Shown here: one piece after another, positions 14,558 through 20,711 of the stretch
Position numbering within the stretch: the first letter of the stretch is position 1
How the letters are laid out: each line of letters starts with the position of its first letter
NCBI GenBank assembly: GCA_035541995.1
Contig: DATKMG010000224.1
Location: 1 to 20,711, forward strand
Length of the DNA stretch: 20,711 nucleotides
From: DATKMG01 sp035541995
GTDB lineage: Bacteria > Acidobacteriota > Terriglobia > Versatilivoradales > Versatilivoraceae
Direction: 5' to 3'
Made by a program: the position numbers and the translations under genes
Notes under the pieces: model-generated
The model's input: only the letters and a program-made list of their open reading frames with translations
Databases searched by the model: none
Told to the model about the DNA's origin: nothing

Positions 14558-16192
14558 TTGAGCCAGGATGGCATTCAATGGACCCCCAAAGTGGATTTGA
14601 AGAAGCATCTGGAATCAAACCCCTCTTCTCGTGACACCTGGCAGCCCGTCCTGCTCAACATGCCCACGATACCACTGGATGGGCTGCTACTCTCGGTACT
14701 CTTTCATGCATTATTCCTGCTCCTTCTAACCCACCTCCCCTGTTCCCGAATGCGCCGTCCCAATGGGATCGACTGGGAGGTGGAGAGGGTGACCTACTAC
14801 CGGTTTTCACCGTCATTTCCAGACGTTTCACCGCGCGCCTATGAAGGAAAGCACCCAAGCCCTATCCAGCAAACTCCCGCTCCTCCTTTAGATCTTGTCA
14901 GGAAAGGAGACAGGGATGTACAGATTCATCCGGAGAGTCCGAAACCCGTTCAACAAATTATTGACCAACCCGAATTCAAGCAAGTGGCAGCCCTGCCTAA
15001 GCTAGAGTTGCCGAACATCCTTTTCCAGCCTCCCAAGCCCAACCGGGGCATTGAGCCCCCGGTGCCGCTCTTCGAAATCTCGCAAGAGCTTCGACAGGAA
15101 AAGGCGGAGTTGCCAAAAGTCCAGTTGCCGAACCAGCTCCTGGTCCAACCCAAAACCGCGCGCGGAATAGAGCCTGCGGTAGCTTTGCCTGAACTATCAG
15201 CACAATTGCAACAGGATCTCAGAAGGGATCCGTCAGTTCCTACCACTCTGACGGCCAAACCAGAGATCGCAGCACCGCCACCATTACCGCAGTCTGCCCT
15301 CCAATTGGGGGACCTTGATAACCAAGCCGCTGTTACGGATTTGTCGGCCCGGCCCAAAACCTCGCTCTTAGTTTACTCCCAAGATCCAGTCCTGCCCAAG
15401 GGGGAACTGGCCATTCCCAAAGCCAGAACCAGCGGGAGCCTGAATTCCTCTTCCTCGGCTACGGGAGTGAACGTTCCAGCCGGGTCCCTTGACTTCGGAG
15501 CAGCGGACATCACCATCCCCAACGTCTCCATCAAGACCCAGGCCCCGCTGCCGACGGGGACATCCAAAGGGATGGTCATCCAGGCCCCGGGAGTCTCACC
15601 GCCCGTGGAGGAGAAACCCAGGGAGCCGGAGAACAAGGCTCCCCAGGCCTTGCAGGACTATCTAGTTTCCATGGCCCATCCCCTCAAGCTACCGAACGCC
15701 AAACCTGTGACTACTCCCGCGCTGCCGGATTCTCCATTAGTGGAAGCAGAGCGGAAAGGACTGGAGATCTATACCGCAGCCATCAATGCCCCTAATTTCA
15801 CGAGTAAACGGGGCAGCTGGGTGTTTCGCTTTGCGGAAATGCTGGAGGCGAAACTTGTTCCCCTTGCAGTCGAGACCACGCCGCCGCCCCGGCATTCACA
15901 ATTAACGGCCCCTTCGGCCACGATAAAGGTCGACCCGCGTTATCCGCCCGAAGTCATGCGGGACCGTGTTGAAGGAGTGGTCATCCTCTATGCGGTGATC
16001 CGGAGAGACGGGAGTGTCGATCCCCAGAGTGTCCGCATCCTGCAAAAACTGGATCCTCGCCTGGATGTGAGCGCCAGAGACGCCCTGTTGGGTTGGAAGT
16101 TCAAGCCTTCAACCAAGGACGGGGACCCTGTCGACATTCAAGCCGAGGTTTCCATCCCCTTCTATTTGCATCGTGACATCTTTTCCCCTTAG
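14558..16192 (+). CDS. TonB-like energy-transducing protein with tandem repeat
   Basis: This protein probably links the inner membrane to an outer-membrane or periplasmic partner. The 544-residue product has a cytoplasmic N-terminus of about 39 residues, one transmembrane helix (about 40-60) and a long proline-rich periplasmic linker. A C-terminal TonB domain spans about 455-540: DPRYPPEVMRDRVEGVVILYAVIRRDGSV, then DALLGWKFKPSTKDGDPV. The linker has a 39-residue tandem duplication (145-183 and 184-222) with 20 identical positions. The start is TTG 14558 with a perfect AGGAGG five bases upstream (14547-14552). No exbB, exbD or TonB-dependent receptor gene is adjacent, so the partner is unknown. 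Confidence 0.8.
   Translation: MSQDGIQWTPKVDLKKHLESNPSSRDTWQPVLLNMPTIPLDGLLLSVLFHALFLLLLTHLPCSRMRRPNGIDWEVERVTYYRFSPSFPDVSPRAYEGKHPSPIQQTPAPPLDLVRKGDRDVQIHPESPKPVQQIIDQPEFKQVAALPKLELPNILFQPPKPNRGIEPPVPLFEISQELRQEKAELPKVQLPNQLLVQPKTARGIEPAVALPELSAQLQQDLRRDPSVPTTLTAKPEIAAPPPLPQSALQLGDLDNQAAVTDLSARPKTSLLVYSQDPVLPKGELAIPKARTSGSLNSSSSATGVNVPAGSLDFGAADITIPNVSIKTQAPLPTGTSKGMVIQAPGVSPPVEEKPREPENKAPQALQDYLVSMAHPLKLPNAKPVTTPALPDSPLVEAERKGLEIYTAAINAPNFTSKRGSWVFRFAEMLEAKLVPLAVETTPPPRHSQLTAPSATIKVDPRYPPEVMRDRVEGVVILYAVIRRDGSVDPQSVRILQKLDPRLDVSARDALLGWKFKPSTKDGDPVDIQAEVSIPFYLHRDIFSP
14990..15223 (+). repeat. Tandem 39-codon duplication inside the TonB-like gene
   Basis: Residues 145-183 and 184-222 of the TonB-like protein align without gaps and share 20 of 39 residues, including LPK, LPN, RGIEP and spaced Leu/Glu/Ser positions. 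The copies have diverged at DNA level, so this is an old duplication rather than a recent slippage event. Confidence 0.8.
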
Positions 16193-16217
16193 CCACAAGC
16201 ATAACTCTCGCCCTTGC

Positions 16218-16246
16218 TTGACGGCCCCGTCTCGATGCTCTAATCT
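16218..16246 (+). promoter_or_regulatory. Predicted ispG promoter
   Basis: TTGACG (16218-16223, five of six) and TAATCT (16241-16246) are separated by 17 bp. The -10 keeps the most conserved T, A and final T positions. It lies in the 101-bp gap upstream of ispG and would give a leader of about 40 nt. Confidence 0.45.
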
Positions 16247-16293
16247 AAGGCAATTGGCGCAAGGGAACCTCAAGGAAGAACTCAATACTGCCT

Positions 16294-17538
16294 ATGGCCG
16301 CTATTAAACGTCGCGACACAGTCACTGTGAAAATCGGCCGGATCCGGGTCGGCTCCGGACATCCGATTGTTATCCAATCCATGACCAACACAGATACCGC
16401 CGACGCCTTGAGCACAGCGGCCCAGGTGGTCGCACTGGCAAGAGCCGGGTCGGAATTGGTCCGGGTGACCGTGAACACCCGCGAGGCCGCTGAAGCAGTG
16501 CCGGAGATCGTCGAGCGTGTCCGGGGCGAAGGGGTGGAAGTACCGGTCATCGGGGACTTCCACTACAATGGGCACTTGCTTCTGACTGAGTATCGGCAAT
16601 GTGCCCGGGCCTTGGCCAAGTACCGAATTAACCCGGGGAACGTCGGGGTGGGCAAAAGGCACGATGAGAATTTCAAGAGGATGATCGACGTGGCCCTGGA
16701 ACATGAGAAGCCGGTTCGAATTGGGGTCAACTGGGGGTCTCTGGACCAGGCCTTGCTTTCCCGCCTCATGGAGGCCAATGCCCGGCGGGTTAATCCACTC
16801 AGCGCGCGGGACGTCACGATTGAAGCCATCGTCACCAGTGCGCTCGAATCGGCCGAGTTGGCTGAACAATACGGTTTGCCCCAAGACCGAGTCATCTTGA
16901 GTGCAAAGGTGTCAACGGTACAGGACCTCATTGATGTCTATCGCTCCTTAGGCCGGCAATGTGACTATCCGCTTCATCTGGGGCTCACCGAAGCCGGAAT
17001 GGGCTCAAAAGGCATTATTTCCAGCACAGCGGCGTTGGCTGTCCTGCTTCAAGAAGGGATTGGGGATACGATCCGGGTCTCACTTACCCCTGCGCCCAAC
17101 GGTGACCGGACCGAGGAAGTTCTGGTTAGTCAACAGATCCTCCAATCCATCGGAATTCGTAGTTTCCAACCACAAGTGACCGCTTGCCCAGGTTGCGGGC
17201 GAACCACCAGTACCTTTTTCCAGGAAATGGCCTGTGAGATTGAAAGTCACCTCCGGAGCCGGATGCCGTTCTGGAAAGAACACTATCGGGGCGTGGAAGA
17301 ATTGAGTGTGGCCGTCATGGGGTGCGTGGTCAATGGACCGGGGGAATCCAAGCATGCCCATATTGGCATCTCCCTGCCTGGGACTGGCGAAGATCCCAAG
17401 GCTCCGGTTTACGTCGACGGGCGGCTTTTGACGACCCTTCGGGGGCCAACTCTGGTTGCGGAGTTCATTTCAATCCTCGAACATTACGTTCAAGCTCATT
17501 ACGAGCCAGTATCTGCCCAGGAGCTTCCCGTCCGCTAA
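16294..17538 (+). CDS. ispG: 4-hydroxy-3-methylbut-2-en-1-yl diphosphate synthase
   Basis: IspG carries out the penultimate step of the MEP isoprenoid pathway, using a [4Fe-4S] cluster to reduce methylerythritol cyclodiphosphate to HMBPP. The 414-residue product has an N-terminal TIM-barrel (IQSMTNTDT, GDFHYNG, RINPGNVG, RIGVNWGSL) and a C-terminal iron-sulfur domain. The three cluster cysteines are present in CPGCGRTT (Cys298, Cys301) and GCVVNGPGES (Cys344), with the catalytic-side Glu351. It is the form with a slightly longer segment between the cysteine motifs, as in many non-enteric bacteria. ATG 16294 is used; AAGGAA lies rather far upstream. The next gene starts 37 bp after its stop. 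Confidence 0.97.
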   Translation: MAAIKRRDTVTVKIGRIRVGSGHPIVIQSMTNTDTADALSTAAQVVALARAGSELVRVTVNTREAAEAVPEIVERVRGEGVEVPVIGDFHYNGHLLLTEYRQCARALAKYRINPGNVGVGKRHDENFKRMIDVALEHEKPVRIGVNWGSLDQALLSRLMEANARRVNPLSARDVTIEAIVTSALESAELAEQYGLPQDRVILSAKVSTVQDLIDVYRSLGRQCDYPLHLGLTEAGMGSKGIISSTAALAVLLQEGIGDTIRVSLTPAPNGDRTEEVLVSQQILQSIGIRSFQPQVTACPGCGRTTSTFFQEMACEIESHLRSRMPFWKEHYRGVEELSVAVMGCVVNGPGESKHAHIGISLPGTGEDPKAPVYVDGRLLTTLRGPTLVAEFISILEHYVQAHYEPVSAQELPVR

Positions 17539-17575
17539 TTGCTCGAAGTGGATCGTTCTGAGAGGAGGAGCCATC

Positions 17576-18346
17576 GTGCTCAGTTATTCCGAGAGGGGAA
17601 CCGGCCAGCCCCTGGTTCTGCTCCATGCCTTTCCCCTGAACCGTCACATGTGGGACCGTCAGTTGGATAACTGGAGCAATCGCTACCGGGTCATCGCTCC
17701 CGACTTCCGCGGCTTCGGTGAGTCGGATTTGGGAGACGATGAGTCCCGCATGGAGTCTTTTGCCGACGACGTCAAGGACCTGCTGGACAGTCTGAAGGTA
17801 GAGGGCAGAATTATTCTAGTGGGCCTCTCAATGGGTGGTTACGTCGCATTTGAGTTTTGCCGCAAGTATCCGGACCGCCTGATGGCCATGGTCATGATTG
17901 CCACGCAACCTGTTGCCGATTCAGAAGAATCCCGGAAGGCCCGATATGAATTGGCGGAACTGGTTCGTACTCGAGGTTCTGAGGTTTTGATTGAACGAAT
18001 GACTCCACGGCTCTTGGGGAAGACCACCCTGCAAACGCGGCAGGATGTCGTCGAAACGCTCCGACGGCTGATCGTAATGAATTCCAGCAGAGGAGTTGCG
18101 AAGGCCTGTTACGGCCTGGCTTCGCGCCGCGACTCCACCCCGATCCTGGAGACGATCCGGGTCCCGGTCCTCATTGTTGCTGGAGCTGAAGACCCTATCG
18201 TACCTGCCTCCCAATTAGAGGCCATGAAGGCAGGTATCCGGCAGTCTCAGCTGGTAGTTATCCCCCAAAGCGGCCACCTCGTTAATTTGGAACAGCCCCA
18301 GGAGTTGGACCACCTCGTGCAGATATTCCTGGCAGGGTTGGGTTAG
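17576..18346 (+). CDS. Alpha/beta-fold hydrolase
   Basis: This is a cytoplasmic alpha/beta hydrolase of unknown substrate. The 256-residue product has the oxyanion-region LLHAFPLNRHMW, the DFRGFGESD segment, the nucleophile elbow GLSMGG (Ser85), the acid Asp206 in AGAEDPIVP and His234 in SGHLVNLEQP, so the catalytic triad looks complete. The closest textbook relatives are small esterases or 3-oxoadipate enol-lactonase-like enzymes; the sequence does not tell which. The start was set at GTG 17576, with AGGAGGAG five bases upstream (17563-17570); the frame stays open back into ispG, but that would add an implausible 40-residue tail. It may be co-transcribed with ispG. Confidence 0.88.
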   Translation: MLSYSERGTGQPLVLLHAFPLNRHMWDRQLDNWSNRYRVIAPDFRGFGESDLGDDESRMESFADDVKDLLDSLKVEGRIILVGLSMGGYVAFEFCRKYPDRLMAMVMIATQPVADSEESRKARYELAELVRTRGSEVLIERMTPRLLGKTTLQTRQDVVETLRRLIVMNSSRGVAKACYGLASRRDSTPILETIRVPVLIVAGAEDPIVPASQLEAMKAGIRQSQLVVIPQSGHLVNLEQPQELDHLVQIFLAGLG

Positions 18347-18389
18347 GGAGACGGAGTTTCAGGATTTCCCGGCACGAATCGGAGACACC

Positions 18390-18692
18390 ATGACCATCTC
18401 CTTGCAGGAGCTAAGAAAGTTTGCCATTCAGGAGCAAACCGAGATCACGTTTCGCGAGGAGCCCACGCGCCATTGCTGGAGGGTTTCCCGCGATGGGATT
18501 GTGAAATTTGGAACGTCGAAGCCCTGGGGAGAAATAGTGGACTATACCCCGGAGTCCACTCTTGCTTTGGCAGATGAATTTTCCTTGGAGGGTCCGGAAA
18601 AGGCACGGCTTCTCACCCGGGCCCAAATGACGCAGCTTCTGGCTGAAGCCCTGACAAAAACGTCCACATCCCACAGCGAAGACGAAAGTTGA
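18390..18692 (+). CDS. Small conserved-looking protein of unknown function
   Basis: I do not recognise this 100-residue protein. It has no signal peptide or membrane helix. It is acidic overall, with an N-terminal helix (SLQELRKFAIQEQ), a probable beta-strand stretch (EITFREE, CWRVSRDGIVKFG) and a helical C-terminal half ending in a serine/glutamate-rich tail. ATG 18390 has GGAG five bases upstream. The 43-bp gap before it and the 6-bp gap to the next gene suggest an operon with the hydrolase and the DUF3108 gene. The good start and tight spacing support a real gene. Confidence 0.7.
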   Translation: MTISLQELRKFAIQEQTEITFREEPTRHCWRVSRDGIVKFGTSKPWGEIVDYTPESTLALADEFSLEGPEKARLLTRAQMTQLLAEALTKTSTSHSEDES

Positions 18693-18698
18693 GATCGG

Positions 18699-19565
18699 AT
18701 GGAGGACACCGTCGAAAAGTCCCTTCTGACATGGGGGCAATGCCAGGTCGGCTGGATTGGAGGGCTCTCTGGCCTGACGTTGGTCTTGCTAGGCGTCCCG
18801 ATTGCCTTCCATGCCGCCACTCTTCACGACCCGAGAGAGGTTTTTCCCCCGGGTGAGAAGCTGGTCTATCAAGTACGGTGGAATCCACCCGCCTGGGCCT
18901 TCTTTCTCCCGCCGGTAAATGCCGGCGAGTTGACTTTTCAGGTCCATTCCCCGAGCATCCACGAGGGCCGGCAGATCTATCGAGTTACCGCAGACGCAAT
19001 CTCGTCGGGTCTTTTTCTCAAGGTTGCCGGGATCTCTGTCAGGGACCATTTCGAATCACTCATCGACCCGCAGGAATTCTGTTCCGTTAAAATGACCAAG
19101 CTCCTTCGGGAAGGCAAGAGGCAGCGAGACGTATTTCAAACTGTCGATCGCAAGACAGGAACTGGACGGTATCAGGCCTACGATGTAAGCAAAGATCCTC
19201 GGGTCGTGTTGAAGGACCAGGAACTGCAGGGCCTTCCTTATTGCGTGCAGGATGTTATTTCAGCTATCTATCTCACCAGGCTTCACGACCTCAAAGTGGG
19301 AGGCGAGTTTCCCCTGACGATCAGCGACAATGGCGTGGTTAAGGACGTGCAACTACGCATCACAAAACGGGAGGCCATCGAAGCCGAGGCCGGCAAATAT
19401 ACGGCCCTGAGAATCGAGACCTTCTCAGTGTTTGGCGGGCTGTTTCGGCAGGGAGGGACCCTCGTCGTCTGGGTTAGTGACGATGCTAAGAAAATGCCAG
19501 TTCGTTTTGAGGCCAGGGTGAGCTTTGGGAAGGTGGAGGGATCAATCAAACGGCAGGCTGAGTGA
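18699..19565 (+). CDS. DUF3108-type exported protein
   Basis: The function is unknown; the family is periplasmic or envelope-associated. The 288-residue protein has a hydrophobic segment near the N-terminus (about 19-37, WIGGLSGLTLVLLGVPIAF), which acts as a signal or anchor. A beta-rich domain typical of DUF3108 proteins follows: FPPGEKLVYQVRW, AGELTFQV, VRDHFESLIDPQEF, DVISAIYLTR and a closing GGTLVVWVSDDAKKMPVRFEARVSFGKVEGSI. That last pattern, a cross-envelope 'open to user-specified conversion' beta sheet, is the most diagnostic part. ATG 18699 lies 6 bp after the preceding stop. It is the last gene of the group that starts with ispG and ends in a convergent gap with the TPR gene. Confidence 0.8.
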   Translation: MEDTVEKSLLTWGQCQVGWIGGLSGLTLVLLGVPIAFHAATLHDPREVFPPGEKLVYQVRWNPPAWAFFLPPVNAGELTFQVHSPSIHEGRQIYRVTADAISSGLFLKVAGISVRDHFESLIDPQEFCSVKMTKLLREGKRQRDVFQTVDRKTGTGRYQAYDVSKDPRVVLKDQELQGLPYCVQDVISAIYLTRLHDLKVGGEFPLTISDNGVVKDVQLRITKREAIEAEAGKYTALRIETFSVFGGLFRQGGTLVVWVSDDAKKMPVRFEARVSFGKVEGSIKRQAE

Positions 19566-19708
19566 TGGGGATCAAATCCACTACCTGTCCGAGCCCATGC
19601 ATCGGTTGAAAACCCGAGAATGCCCATCCGGGTACCGATCATCTTACTATGCCCTGCGATTACTGATTGATCTCCCAGGCTCGGAGCCGCAAAGCATTGG
19701 CGCGGCAC

Positions 19709-20711
19709 TTACGGCGGCAGGTTCATGCGACGCAGTAGGTTCTGGAAGCGCGGGTCGGAGCGTAGGGGCTCAAACGTCCGAGCTACACCGATATAAGGGA
19801 GCTGGCTCGATCGCTCTTCGTAGGCTTCCTCGAGCCAATCCAAGGCGCGGTCTTTTTCCCCAGCGTATGCAAACAGTACCGCAACATCCATCGGGTTAGC
19901 AGAGGTTCGCTTAGATTGCATCGCCAGGGTGTCTGCCGCCCGACGCATCCCATTTCGGTAACCGCCGTGCGCGTAGCCGCGCTCCAGAGCTTGGACTACT
20001 TCCCGGTCTGCGAGAAGCGCGAAATACTCCTTCGCTTCTGCCATCGCCTCCTCATACTCTCCTTTCTGGTGAAAGGCGCGCCACAGGTCGCCATGGACGA
20101 ACAGGTTGTCTGGTTGCATTGTCGCGGCCCTGTGTAAGCGCGTGACAGCTTCGTCAGGCCGACCTTCGTTGATCAGTTGCCCAGCCAGAACCATGTGAAA
20201 AAACGGATTGTAGGGGTCCAATCCCAAGGCTTGCTCAATCTGGCTCCTCGCTTCCAGCGAACGTCGCATGGCATGCAAGAAAAGCGAATAGAAGCACCGA
20301 GCATTCGCGTAGTTGGGATTGATCTCGATGGCGCACCGGTACTCCCTCTCTCCGGCCGCCCAGTTCCATTCGTACCAGGTCAAGACGGAAGCCAGAAGAT
20401 CATGAGCCTCGACTAGCGTGTTGTCGAGTTCAAGGGCTTTCACTGCAGCCGCCCTAGCTTCAGGCCATCCCTCACCGGATGGCAGGATCCCAGTGTGTGC
20501 GCGCATCGACCACACGAAGCCGATACCCACATATGCCAACGCGCTGTTCGGATCTTTTTCCTGGGCGAGCCGGAAGTATTTCAGCGCCGTGTCGAGCCCT
20601 TGCGGGGTCGCCTTGTACCAGTGAAAGCGGCCCATGAGATAAGCGTCGTAAGCCTCAGGGTTGACCGGCCGGGCGCCGGCCAGACGAGCACGTTCCTGCG
20701 GCGTAAGTTTT
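19709..20711 (-). CDS. TPR-repeat protein, C-terminal part (runs off right edge)
   Basis: About 334 codons of this gene are visible; the N-terminus is beyond the window, and the frame stays open through the edge (KLTPQERARLAGARPVNPEAY). The visible part is a chain of tetratricopeptide repeats with the usual A/Y/P positions, for example ALKYFRLAQEKDPNSALAYVGIG, REYRCAIEINPNYANARCFYS and QIEQALGLDPYNPFFHMVL. It ends with a short cap (LDWLEEAYEERSSQLPYIGV, then LRSDPRFQNLLRRMNLPP). In Acidobacteriota this tail and linker commonly follow a winged-helix DNA-binding domain or a Ser/Thr kinase domain; which one applies here cannot be seen. It probably serves signalling or protein interaction. Confidence 0.85.
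   Translation of the reverse strand, partial: KLTPQERARLAGARPVNPEAYDAYLMGRFHWYKATPQGLDTALKYFRLAQEKDPNSALAYVGIGFVWSMRAHTGILPSGEGWPEARAAAVKALELDNTLVEAHDLLASVLTWYEWNWAAGEREYRCAIEINPNYANARCFYSLFLHAMRRSLEARSQIEQALGLDPYNPFFHMVLAGQLINEGRPDEAVTRLHRAATMQPDNLFVHGDLWRAFHQKGEYEEAMAEAKEYFALLADREVVQALERGYAHGGYRNGMRRAADTLAMQSKRTSANPMDVAVLFAYAGEKDRALDWLEEAYEERSSQLPYIGVARTFEPLRSDPRFQNLLRRMNLPP

Noticed and set aside
14340..14618. Longer start for the minus-strand gene ending at 13650
   Set aside because: It would overlap the divergent TonB-like gene and place the hydrophobic segment far from the N-terminus; the start at 14339 has AAGGAG at good spacing.
17456..17575. Upstream extension of the alpha/beta hydrolase into ispG
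   Set aside because: The extra residues match no hydrolase N-terminus, and the GTG at 17576 has a very strong Shine-Dalgarno.
19566..19708. Possible bidirectional terminator between the DUF3108 and TPR genes
   Set aside because: Only a 5-bp stem (ACCCG/CGGGT) without a T tract was found.

Overview
This 20.7-kb window is a bacterial chromosome-origin neighbourhood. On the minus strand lie gyrB (running off the left edge), dnaN and dnaA. Divergent from dnaA, on the plus strand, runs the classic series rpmH, rnpA, yidD, yidC, a jag/khpB-like gene, mnmE, mnmG, rsmG, parA and parB. A textbook parS palindrome sits in the parA leader. No tRNA, rRNA, insertion sequence or CRISPR array was seen.

The best taxonomic guess is Acidobacteriota, by inference only. 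It rests on three gene types that I associate with that phylum: the TPR protein at the right edge, with its 'ARPVNPEAYDAYLMGR' linker; the secreted glycine-rich protein at 12842-13573; and the TonB-like and DUF3108 proteins beside housekeeping genes. Base composition looks moderately GC-rich. There is no marker here that settles the phylum.

Layout: (1) 1-4176 holds the replication genes. The 237-bp dnaN-dnaA gap is AT-rich, has two DnaA boxes and a good dnaN promoter, and is the best oriC candidate. The 312-bp dnaA-rpmH gap holds back-to-back promoters. recF, often found between dnaN and gyrB, is absent there. (2) 4177-10996 is a tightly packed ribosome, membrane-insertion and tRNA-modification operon. 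(3) 11049-12837 is the ParABS chromosome segregation module: parS, promoter, overlapping parA and parB, and a possible terminator. (4) 12842-16192 is a less conserved block: two head-on genes for exported proteins of unknown function and a divergent TonB-like protein with a 39-residue tandem duplication. (5) 16218-19565 holds ispG (isoprenoid synthesis), an alpha/beta hydrolase, a small unknown protein and a DUF3108 protein. (6) 19709 to the right edge is the C-terminal part of a TPR protein on the minus strand.

Nothing here is clearly a new biological system. The points most worth a second look are the regulatory architecture of the two origin-side intergenic regions, the parS/parA-promoter arrangement, the Jag-like protein whose KH loop has lost its GXXG, and the repeat-bearing TonB protein without ExbB/ExbD neighbours.
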